Part shown: positions 43,857 through 50,636 of the stretch, in pieces
Numbering within the stretch: position 1 is the stretch's first letter
How the letters are laid out: the number at the start of each line of letters is the position of its first letter
Assembly: GCA_949744905.1 (NCBI GenBank)
Contig: CATKCE010000062.1
Coordinates: 1 to 51,483, forward strand
From: an uncultured bacterium
GTDB taxonomy: Bacteria; Bacillota; Clostridia; Christensenellales; Pumilibacteraceae
DNA length: 51,483 bases
Direction: 5' to 3'
Notes under the pieces: generated by a model
Told to the model about the DNA's origin: nothing
The model's input: the letters and a program-made list of their open reading frames with translations, nothing else
Database searches by the model: none
Made by a program: the position numbers and the translations under genes

Positions 43857-44363
43857 ATGTCGGAAAAAGCGAACAGCGTAAAAACAAAAGCTAAAAACAA
43901 AATTGCCGGAATAAGAGAAAACCGCAAAAAGCGGGTGGAAGAAGTAAAAACAAAGATCAAAAACGCCGTTTCCAAACATGTAAACAAACAAGGCAACGCC
44001 AATACGGTAAAACAGAATAAACTGGAACTTTTGGTCACAATAGTCGGACGTAACAAAGCCGAATACTATTTGGATCTTATACAATCGGCGGAAGTAAATA
44101 TGCAATTTTTGGCGCTTGCCCATGGAACAGCCGACGAACAGATGCGCAGTTATATCGGTTTGACCGATTCCGATAAAGTGGTCATTTTCAGCGTTATACA
44201 GGAAGCCAAAGTTGCCGATATTTTGAATGCTTTGCAAGATAAATTCAACACGATAAAAAACGGAAAGGGAATAGCCTTTACTATTCCGTTTTCCAGCGTT
44301 ATAGGAACGCTGATCTACGGATTTTTGAGCAACAACAAAATGGCTGTAAAGGAGAACAAATAG
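43857..44363 (+). CDS. PII-like protein with basic N-terminal extension
   Basis: A 168-residue protein. Residues about 55-155 have a PII/GlnB-like ferredoxin fold pattern (LELLVTIVGRNKAEYYLDLIQSAEVN, DSDKVVIFSVIQEAKVADILNALQDKF, GKGIAFTIPFSSVIG). Residues 1-50 are an added helix extremely rich in Lys and Arg, with no hydrophobic membrane segment. It has no recognisable uridylylation T-loop. aaggagc precedes the ATG, 12 bases after the DUF1538 gene. By analogy with AmtB-GlnK and SbtA-SbtB it may gate the transporter upstream; the ligand is unknown. Confidence 0.75.
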   Translation: MSEKANSVKTKAKNKIAGIRENRKKRVEEVKTKIKNAVSKHVNKQGNANTVKQNKLELLVTIVGRNKAEYYLDLIQSAEVNMQFLALAHGTADEQMRSYIGLTDSDKVVIFSVIQEAKVADILNALQDKFNTIKNGKGIAFTIPFSSVIGTLIYGFLSNNKMAVKENK

Positions 44364-44365
44364 AT

Positions 44366-44743
44366 ATGGATAATTCCCACGAGCTTATATTGTGTATCGT
44401 AAACACCGGATTTTCGGATATTGTTATGGATGCCGCGAAAGAGGTCGGAGCCCGCGGCGGCACCGTAATACATGCGCGCGGTACGGCTAATAAAGAAGCC
44501 GAGGAATTTTTCCACATCACCATACAGCCCGATAAAGAGATAGTTATGATACTTGTAACTGCCGATATCAAAGACGAGGTGTTGCATGCCGTTTACAAGT
44601 CGGCCGGACTTAAAACCGACGGACAGGGGATAGCATTTTCGTTGCCTGTAAATAATGTCGTGGGCATATCCGGCGCTGTGCCCGTAACGACGGAAAAAAC
44701 GCCGAACTCACGAGAAGACGCCGGAGGGGCGTCTCGGCAATAA
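44366..44743 (+). CDS. Second PII-like protein
   Basis: A 125-residue PII-like protein: ELILCIVNTGFSDIVMDAAKEVGARGGTVIHARG at the start is the classical first beta-alpha-beta unit and B-loop-like segment. EIVMILVTADIKDEVLHAVYKSAGL and GQGIAFSLPVNNVVG make the second. The C-terminal 20 residues are polar and probably loose. It starts 2 bases after the first PII-like gene, so the two are cotranscribed and may form homo- or hetero-trimers. It is a member of the PII-like group found next to DUF1538, not a standard GlnB/GlnK. Confidence 0.8.
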   Translation: MDNSHELILCIVNTGFSDIVMDAAKEVGARGGTVIHARGTANKEAEEFFHITIQPDKEIVMILVTADIKDEVLHAVYKSAGLKTDGQGIAFSLPVNNVVGISGAVPVTTEKTPNSREDAGGASRQ

Positions 44744-44762
44744 AAACAGAATTGTGACGCAA

Positions 44763-44797
44763 ATAAATATCCACCCGATTTGCGGGTGGATATTTAT
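44763..44797. terminator. Bidirectional intrinsic terminator
   Basis: A perfect stem of at least 13 bp (aaatatccacccg at 44765-44777 with cgggtggatattt at 44783-44795), 5-base loop, with A/T tails on both sides. It separates the DUF1538-PII operon from the convergent padR-like gene. Confidence 0.9.
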
Positions 44798-44812
44798 AAT
44801 ATAAGAATCGTT

Positions 44813-46552
44813 TTACTGTTCAGCCGCAAACTTCTTCGACTTGAATAAAGCGTTGAATACGAGCGCGCTGACGGGGAAACCTGTGCATAACAGAGCGGGC
44901 ATAAGAAGCGTAGTCACAAAATCCATACTGAAACCGAGGGGCATTCCGCCTATTACGTTCATGCAGTAAATTATAAGGAAACATTGAGCCGTAACTATCA
45001 GGCGGTAAATAAGCGAATTTTTCAGACTGAAATTTATTCGTTTCCGTTTATTCGGGGCGGTAAAATTCTTGATAAATGCGATTACGGGGAAAACTACCGC
45101 TGTCAAGACCGCTGCGATATAAAACCATTTGTCGGTGCTTCGACCTTTGCCGAGGACCAAATTGACAAACACGGCGGAAAACAGAATTTCAAGCATCATT
45201 ATCCCGAACAAAATGCCGTAATGGACTATCATGAGCTTGTTCGAATAATAGTAGTAAGCGTTATTGTATTGTTTAGAACCGGCGTTGTTATGGGTCCTAA
45301 TGACGACGTTGTCGCCCATTTCTCTGACTTTTCCGGTAAGGTCGTTGAGTTTGCGGTTTACGTCCGCGTCGTTGGTATATGCGGCAAACTGTTCTTCCTC
45401 ATAGTTGTTTTCGGAGTCGTAACTGTTGTCATCGTACGACGTGTCGTACTCATCTTCATTTTCCGATTCGGCTTGCCGATCGTCCGCCTCGGTGTAAGAA
45501 GTCGATATATTATCGGTATATTGATTTTGTACGTTTTCGTAATTTACTCTTTGTTCATCGGTTGCGACAGGGGAAACGTCGGGCTTTCTTTCGACAAAAC
45601 TTTGATTGAGGAAATCGCCCAAGATGTTCCGGTATTCGCGTTCTATGATTGCGTTTCCGTTTGGCTGTACTACAGTAGCGGTATGATAATCCAGAAAAAT
45701 GTTATCGGTCTTATTTTCGTTTACTTGTTTTGGGGTATATATGTCGTATTCTTCGGAGTTGTGCTGTTCCGCTTGTTCGGTCTGCTGCGGCATTTCGGGT
45801 CGTTCGGAATACCGGTCTTGTTCGTTTGTTCCGCCAAACGCTTCGTCCGCGTTGAAAAAGTCGCGGAAATAGCCTTCCGAAGATATACCGCTGTCGGTAC
45901 GGTCGGAAACGTATTTTTCCGATATGAGTTTGTCGGCGTAACTCGAGTCCTGCTCGGTTTCGGTTTGGCGACGGAACAGCTCGTCCATTATCGCCGTCGT
46001 ATCCGAAAACGTGATGTTTTGAGACGCGGGAGTATCTTCTACGGGGGCTACGGTGAAAGCGCCTTCGGCATTTTCACCGGCGGTTTCTTCTTCGACAATA
46101 TTTTCCGTGTTTTCGTTTGCGTCTTCGCTATCGTCGTTTTCAGAATATGCGTCGTATGCGACCGTATCTTCGTCTTCTTTATCCTGATACAACGGACGGG
46201 CGGCGTTTAAGTCGACTTCGCGGTCGGATATAAGTTTGTCTATAACGGTGCGCGAATACTCCCATTCGGTTTGGTTTTTTATGAAAAGTTCGCGTCCCAT
46301 ATCGGTCAGAGTGAAATATTTTCTGCGTCCGCCGTTTGACTTTGCGCCCCAATACGAACGTATAAAACCTTGTATCTCGAGTCTTTTAAGGCAACTGTAA
46401 AGCGTGGGCTGTTTTAATTTGTACTGCCCGCTGCTTTTTTGTTCTATCTCTCGAACTATATCGTAACCGTATCTGTCTCCGTCAAAAAGAGCTTTCAATA
46501 TTATTGTATTTATATGCCCTCTTATAAGGTCGCTTTGTATTGTGTTTTCCAT
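44813..46552 (-). CDS. Membrane-anchored PadR family transcriptional regulator
   Basis: A 579-residue protein. Residues 1-about 110 are a PadR winged-helix domain (LIRGHINTIILKALFDGDRYGYDIVREIE, KQPTLYSCLKRLEIQGFI, SNGGRRKYFTLTDMGRELF). From about 115 to 430 there is a long, acidic, Asn/Gln-rich low-complexity linker. Residues about 440-571 hold four membrane helices. Normal PadR proteins are about 110-200 residues and soluble. ATG at 46552 has ggagt 6 bases upstream; a GTG at 46558 is an alternative. PadR proteins usually repress neighbouring and own promoters; the divergent thioesterase operon is the likely target. Its signal is unknown. Confidence 0.85.
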   Translation of the reverse strand: MENTIQSDLIRGHINTIILKALFDGDRYGYDIVREIEQKSSGQYKLKQPTLYSCLKRLEIQGFIRSYWGAKSNGGRRKYFTLTDMGRELFIKNQTEWEYSRTVIDKLISDREVDLNAARPLYQDKEDEDTVAYDAYSENDDSEDANENTENIVEEETAGENAEGAFTVAPVEDTPASQNITFSDTTAIMDELFRRQTETEQDSSYADKLISEKYVSDRTDSGISSEGYFRDFFNADEAFGGTNEQDRYSERPEMPQQTEQAEQHNSEEYDIYTPKQVNENKTDNIFLDYHTATVVQPNGNAIIEREYRNILGDFLNQSFVERKPDVSPVATDEQRVNYENVQNQYTDNISTSYTEADDRQAESENEDEYDTSYDDNSYDSENNYEEEQFAAYTNDADVNRKLNDLTGKVREMGDNVVIRTHNNAGSKQYNNAYYYYSNKLMIVHYGILFGIMMLEILFSAVFVNLVLGKGRSTDKWFYIAAVLTAVVFPVIAFIKNFTAPNKRKRINFSLKNSLIYRLIVTAQCFLIIYCMNVIGGMPLGFSMDFVTTLLMPALLCTGFPVSALVFNALFKSKKFAAEQ

Positions 46553-46579
46553 ACACACTCCACAAAATATTCTATTATT

Positions 46580-46608
46580 ATTGTAAACTTTTTTGATTGT
46601 TTTGTCAA
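46580..46608 (-). promoter_or_regulatory. Consensus promoter of the padR-like gene
   Basis: On the - strand TTGACA (46608-46603), 17-base spacer, TACAAT (46585-46580). It faces away from the thioesterase promoter, about 50 bases apart, so one repressor site between them could control both. I saw no clear PadR-type dyad. Confidence 0.8.
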
Positions 46609-46658
46609 TTGGAATACTATTTGCGGCATAGTAATTTTTCTATTTAGGCGTAAAAGAT

Positions 46659-46687
46659 TTGCAAGAATATTGTCGATAATGTATAAT
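46659..46687 (+). promoter_or_regulatory. Promoter of the thioesterase operon
   Basis: TTGCAA (46659-46664), 17-base spacer, TATAAT (46682-46687). Predicted start near 46694, giving a leader of about 33 bases without a clear Shine-Dalgarno sequence. Confidence 0.78.
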
Positions 46688-46726
46688 ATAAGCGTAATAA
46701 AATATTTACGATGGTATTACGAAGCA

Positions 46727-47482
46727 ATGATGGAGAATTATCTGGCGCACAGTCGAAAAATAATTACCGCGGTCGACGAATTCGATTTTATGGAACGAAT
46801 AAAGCCGAGCGCGATAATGGAGTATTTCCAGGATCTTGCCACGGTGCATGCGGCCGAGATAGGAATAAGTTACGAGACTATGAAGGAGCGTAATTTGTGT
46901 TGGGTGCTCAACCGTTTAAGCGCGGTAATAGAGAGGTCGCCTATGCTTGGTGAAGAAATCACCGTAACTACGTTTCCACATAAGCCGGGTATTGCCGATG
47001 CGTTAAGGGATTATTATATTTTTGACGGTAAAGGAGAGTTGTTGATACGCGGCACGTCCCGTTGGTGCGTGCTGGATATCGAGAGCAAACGAGTACGAAG
47101 ATGTGCGCCGTTGTTCGACTTTGACGATTCCGCATATAATCCTGAGTTTGCCGTTCCGGACGGAAATCCGCAATTGGCGGATATAGATTCTTTGCCTGAT
47201 TGTTCTAAAAGCGTAAGTAGTGGTATTGTGAATATAACCGATCTTGACCGTAACGGTCACATGAATAACGCGAGATACGCCGATATCGTAGTAAACAGTT
47301 GCGGATTTGATTTTTATGCCGCGCACACGATAAAAGCGTTTGATTTCAATTTTTTGTCCGAAATGAAAGCCGGTAACGAATACGAAGTTGTAGTGAAGAA
47401 TTTTGATGATACTTCTTACTTCGAGGCTCGCGGAGGTAATGAACGGAAAACCGTATTCAGAGCAGCCATAGATTGGAAATGA
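46727..47482 (+). CDS. Acyl-ACP thioesterase family protein
   Basis: A 251-residue double hot-dog thioesterase. The first hot dog (residues 1-130) begins with MENYLAHSRKIITAVDEFDF and FQDLATVHAAEIG; the second has the catalytic-region motif DLDRNGHMNNARY at 172-184 (Asp, Asn and His in the spacing of plant FatA/FatB). It would release fatty acids from acyl carrier protein. The open frame extends upstream to 46439, but that part is antisense to padR and upstream of the promoter; ATG 46727 (or 46730) is the real start, with no good ribosome-binding site. It overlaps the next gene by 4 bases. Confidence 0.88.
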   Translation: MMENYLAHSRKIITAVDEFDFMERIKPSAIMEYFQDLATVHAAEIGISYETMKERNLCWVLNRLSAVIERSPMLGEEITVTTFPHKPGIADALRDYYIFDGKGELLIRGTSRWCVLDIESKRVRRCAPLFDFDDSAYNPEFAVPDGNPQLADIDSLPDCSKSVSSGIVNITDLDRNGHMNNARYADIVVNSCGFDFYAAHTIKAFDFNFLSEMKAGNEYEVVVKNFDDTSYFEARGGNERKTVFRAAIDWK

Positions 47483-48165
47483 CGGAATACACGCTTGTAC
47501 GTTCAAAGCGCAAGACCATAGCGCTTTATATAAAAGACGGAAAATTATCCGTAAAAGCGCCTTTAAAAGTATCTGTAATTCAGATAGAAGCGTCAATCTC
47601 GGAAAAACAAAAATGGATAGAACGAAAAATAAATGCGAATATCGAGCGCAAAACCAATTACGGCGACGTGTTGTCTTATGACAAATTTCTATATTTAGGC
47701 GAGCGTATAAAGCCGTTAAAATGTAAGGAAAAGTCATTTAAGATTGCTGACGGCACGTTGTTTATTCCGGAGAAATATTACGGTGCCGACGGTGAACTTA
47801 CGCATGACAACAATTTTCAAAAATCACTGAAGCGGTATTACAAAAAAATTGCATTGAGTTTTTTGCGGAATAAAATGAATCAAACCGCTTTATCGGCCGA
47901 TTTAAAGTTTTCGAGTTTTTCTCTTACAAACGCAAAGACCAAATGGGGAAGTTGCGATGTTGATAATAACGTAAGACTCAACTGGCGTTTGATCTTGTTG
48001 CCGATGCAACTTGTGGATTATGTTTCGGTCCATGAGCTGGCGCATACTGTAAGGCATGATCATTCACGTGAGTTTTGGGCGCTTGTGTCTATGCTATATC
48101 CAGAGTACAAGGTGGCGATAAAATGCTTGAAAGAAGTCGGAATACTCACAGAATATCTTCGCTGA
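47479..48165 (+). CDS. YgjP-like (M48-related) metallopeptidase domain protein
   Basis: A 228-residue protein of the YgjP/DUF45 family. The N-terminal beta domain (YTLVRSKRKTIALYIKDGKLSVKAP) is followed by helices and the zinc site VHELAHTVRHDHSREFW: His185 and His189 with Glu186, third ligand His195. TNAKTKWGSCDVDNNVRLNWRL is the family's conserved strand. The cellular role is unknown in most species. Start ATG 47479 overlaps the thioesterase stop (ATGA); the frame's earlier TTG at 47473 is less likely. Confidence 0.9.
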   Translation: MTEYTLVRSKRKTIALYIKDGKLSVKAPLKVSVIQIEASISEKQKWIERKINANIERKTNYGDVLSYDKFLYLGERIKPLKCKEKSFKIADGTLFIPEKYYGADGELTHDNNFQKSLKRYYKKIALSFLRNKMNQTALSADLKFSSFSLTNAKTKWGSCDVDNNVRLNWRLILLPMQLVDYVSVHELAHTVRHDHSREFWALVSMLYPEYKVAIKCLKEVGILTEYLR

Positions 48166-49340
48166 AAACCGTAGCGGCGTTTTTGCTTGCGTTTACGTGC
48201 TTTTTTGTTGTAGGCTGCGGATACGTTAACGTGGGGAAACTGGAAAATTACGATTCGTTTTTAAGAGATTATACAAAATATTCAAAATATCCCGTCGGTC
48301 CGTCTGCGCCGATTATAGACGGTTTCGAGCTGATAACGGATATTGCCTTCGATTTTGGAAAAGCTTTCGGTAACGGCGCGGCGTTTGTAAAAAAGGGAGA
48401 AAAAAATTACGTATTGTCGCGTAGCGGCGAGCTTTGCGAAATAGAAAACGATTTGACCGACGTCGCCTTATACGGCGATAAATATGTTATTGAATGCGAC
48501 GGTAAATTCGCAGTGTTCGATATATTCGGCAATTCGCTTTTGGACGATAAATACGACCGTGTGGAAATAAAGGACAATACTATACTTACATTATCGGGCA
48601 AAAAAGTCGAAATATATATTGACAGTGAACCCGTAAGTTACCGATATTTCGAGTCGGAAACGCAGGTGCATTTGATCAACGGTCTATACGTGTATTATAA
48701 CGGCGATATACTCGGCTGTGATCTTGTAAAAAAGGAGATATGCGGATATCCATATGTAAATATTCCGAGCGAGAACAAAGTTATTGTTACAATGCCGAAC
48801 GGATATATCGGGTACGCCGATATTATACGCGGCGAAATGATAGGAAAATCATATGTTTCCGCTAACAATTTCCGCAACGGTGTGGCAACGGCAACTACCG
48901 AGGCGGGAGTGTGCGAAGTAATAGATACGGACGGTAATGTTTTATACGAGAGTAAAGATAAAATAATAGGGGACAAATACGGCAAATACCATTGTTATCT
49001 CAAACATAATATGTATGGTGTGCTAAACGAGCGTTACGAGGATATTACGGGCAACGTTTTTAGCAAAATAAAATACGAAAAAGCCGTAGGCGATTATATC
49101 ATAGTTGATCACGGAAGCAAAGATAGGATATTTTCTCTAATTGACGGCGAATTTACAGACGTGATGTACGACGAAATTCGTTACGCAAACGGTATGTTTT
49201 TTTGTTTGGGAAACGGTAAAACCATTATTAAAAATGAAACGTTGTATACCGTAGGCACGTGCGATTCTTATATTTTCGACGGAGATATTCTTATAGTTGA
49301 GAACGACGGTTTATTCCGCTATTACGCAAAATTAAAATGA
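48123..49340 (+). CDS. Predicted lipoprotein with WG-like beta repeats
   Basis: A 405-residue secreted lipoprotein. Residues 11-31 are a signal peptide (LKTVAAFLLAFTCFFVVGC) with a lipobox-like VVGC and acylated Cys32. The rest is beta-rich with repeating units of the kind SRSGELCEIENDLTDVALYGD, FDIFGNSLLDDKYDRVEI and IDTDGNVLYESKDKII, which resemble degenerate WG/KWG repeats though few of them keep the Trp. The function is unknown; such proteins usually sit on the outer face of the membrane. ATG 48123 has aaggtgg 8 bases upstream and lies inside the end of the YgjP-like gene (43-base overlap). Overlaps the next gene by 4 bases. Confidence 0.78.
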   Translation: MLERSRNTHRISSLKTVAAFLLAFTCFFVVGCGYVNVGKLENYDSFLRDYTKYSKYPVGPSAPIIDGFELITDIAFDFGKAFGNGAAFVKKGEKNYVLSRSGELCEIENDLTDVALYGDKYVIECDGKFAVFDIFGNSLLDDKYDRVEIKDNTILTLSGKKVEIYIDSEPVSYRYFESETQVHLINGLYVYYNGDILGCDLVKKEICGYPYVNIPSENKVIVTMPNGYIGYADIIRGEMIGKSYVSANNFRNGVATATTEAGVCEVIDTDGNVLYESKDKIIGDKYGKYHCYLKHNMYGVLNERYEDITGNVFSKIKYEKAVGDYIIVDHGSKDRIFSLIDGEFTDVMYDEIRYANGMFFCLGNGKTIIKNETLYTVGTCDSYIFDGDILIVENDGLFRYYAKLK

Positions 49341-49885
49341 CGATTTCGGAATTGGAAAATTACATATTAAGTAAGCCCAATGCGCAAAAGACGGTTATTC
49401 CCGAGCTCGATTATGTGCGGTATACCGTTTATTCCGTTATGTTTGCGTCCATTGGAAAAGCCGGACGCAAAATCGTTTTGACGCTGTGTGGAAAATATCC
49501 GCAGTACGAATCGGAATATCCGGGTATGGTAATTTCCGCTGCGGATAATGAACCCAAACATTTTACAAGCGCTGTGCTGAGCGATGGACATATTCCGTCG
49601 CACGTTTTAAAGTCAATGATCGATTATTCGTATAGGGAACGTATGCGCTCGATCATAATGCCAAAAAATTGTTCGGATGGAGACTCCAGCAAGCCTTACG
49701 ATATGACAAGTGCGGAAATTGCCGCGACAGTAGGATCGGATTTTTGTACTGTAACTACCGATTCTACAGGCGCGTTAAGCAGTTATGCCATACACAATGA
49801 TGCCGGGAACGAGCATATTCCATATGATTTGCCGAATAATAAAAAGAAAATGGAAAATTTTATCAAATTGTCTAAAAATAATTGA
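49337..49885 (+). CDS. MmcQ/YjbR-like domain protein
   Basis: A 182-residue protein. Residues 1-105 resemble the MmcQ/YjbR (CyaY-like) fold: SELENYILSKPNAQKT, a VMFASIGKAGRKIVLTLC strand pair, and HFTSAVLSDGHIPSHVLKSMIDYSY matching the family's last strand and helix. The C-terminal 75 residues are polar and of unknown nature. MmcQ/YjbR proteins are proposed DNA-binding proteins, without a firmly known role. The ATG overlaps the lipoprotein stop, so it is the last gene of the thioesterase operon. No terminator was seen after it. Confidence 0.6.
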   Translation: MTISELENYILSKPNAQKTVIPELDYVRYTVYSVMFASIGKAGRKIVLTLCGKYPQYESEYPGMVISAADNEPKHFTSAVLSDGHIPSHVLKSMIDYSYRERMRSIIMPKNCSDGDSSKPYDMTSAEIAATVGSDFCTVTTDSTGALSSYAIHNDAGNEHIPYDLPNNKKKMENFIKLSKNN

Positions 49886-49942
49886 GTTTAATCGATAATA
49901 AGGTGGATTTTTGATTAATAAAGAGAAAATAATAGAATTTTC

Positions 49943-49971
49943 TTGACGATTTAATGTAAAAGTTGTAACAT
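49943..49971 (+). promoter_or_regulatory. Promoter of the orphan 146-residue gene
   Basis: TTGACG (49943-49948), 17-base spacer, TAACAT (49966-49971). Predicted start near 49978, about 32 bases before the ATG at 50010, with cggagc as ribosome-binding site in between. Confidence 0.65.
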
Positions 49972-50009
49972 ATTGTTATTATAATACTTTTGTTCTTGAC
50001 GGAGCAAAT

Positions 50010-50450
50010 ATGTTTGTGAATTTATCAAGTGAAATAATGCGTTATTCGAGCGGAGTATGGCTTGGGCAATGGGCGGAAATGAGGGAGAGCGATGGAGGAC
50101 AGTCTTCAAACGCTTTTATTGCCGATACCGAACGAATAAAGAGATTTTTGATGCATTCGGGCTTTATGGATGCTACGATAAACGTTATCGATGCGTTATC
50201 GTCAATGATTTCAAAATATATTATTACCGGAAAATTGCGCATCGGCGAGGAATATGAATCATTATCCAAAAACGGAAATAAAGATATTTCCCGCCATGTC
50301 ATGAAGTATTACATACAAAAGAATTACGATACGATACGTGATATCATAATGGAAAAGTACAAATGCTATATAGGCAAATATTACAGCGGCAACAAAAATT
50401 TTATAAAAAGGATCGCTCAGGTATATATAACGTTCGATTGTAATAACTGA
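50010..50450 (+). CDS. Protein of unknown function, 146 residues
   Basis: I do not recognise this gene. It has its own promoter, a fair cggagc site 9 bases before ATG, and a strong terminator after it, so it is a single-gene transcript. The protein looks soluble and mostly helical, with no signal peptide or membrane segment; the middle (ERIKRFLMHSGFMDATINVIDALSSMISKYI) and the C-terminal part (RHVMKYYIQKNYDTIRDIIMEKYKCYIGKYY) are rich in Tyr, Ile and Lys. Codon use and AT content are like the neighbouring genes, more AT-rich than the first half of the window. Confidence 0.7.
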   Translation: MFVNLSSEIMRYSSGVWLGQWAEMRESDGGQSSNAFIADTERIKRFLMHSGFMDATINVIDALSSMISKYIITGKLRIGEEYESLSKNGNKDISRHVMKYYIQKNYDTIRDIIMEKYKCYIGKYYSGNKNFIKRIAQVYITFDCNN

Positions 50451-50472
50451 ATTAAATTATTTAATAAAAAAG

Positions 50473-50506
50473 AACGCTTTATTGTAACGGATAAAGCGTT
50501 TTTTTT
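50473..50506 (+). terminator. Intrinsic terminator after the orphan gene
   Basis: Perfect 10-bp stem aacgctttat (50473-50482) with ataaagcgtt (50491-50500), 8-base loop, then a T-tract to 50506. Confidence 0.9.
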
Positions 50507-50601
50507 ATTTTTATTAAGCATAGCTGACATTTACAAAAAGGGGCGGATACCCTAAACTATGCGCAAAAGACAACTTTTACGAAAAATATATGCTGTTTCA
50601 G

Positions 50602-50630
50602 TTGATTTTTCACAAAAAATATTGTATAAT
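50602..50630 (+). promoter_or_regulatory. Promoter of the tyrosine recombinase gene, predicted leaderless
   Basis: TTGATT (50602-50607), 17-base spacer, perfect TATAAT (50625-50630). The -10 box ends 6 bases before the ATG at 50637, the same geometry as lysA, and there is no Shine-Dalgarno sequence. Confidence 0.78.
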
Positions 50631-50636
50631 TTACGT

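Noticed and set aside
44984..46210. A 408-codon open frame on the + strand opposite the PadR linker
   Set aside because: It lies entirely antisense to the padR-like gene, whose low-complexity acidic codons leave the other strand open. It has no ribosome-binding site, and its product is a string of hydrophobic and Arg residues with no known motif.
46439..46726. N-terminal extension of the acyl-ACP thioesterase frame
   Set aside because: It would run antisense over padR and across both promoters; the conserved protein starts at 46727 downstream of a consensus promoter.
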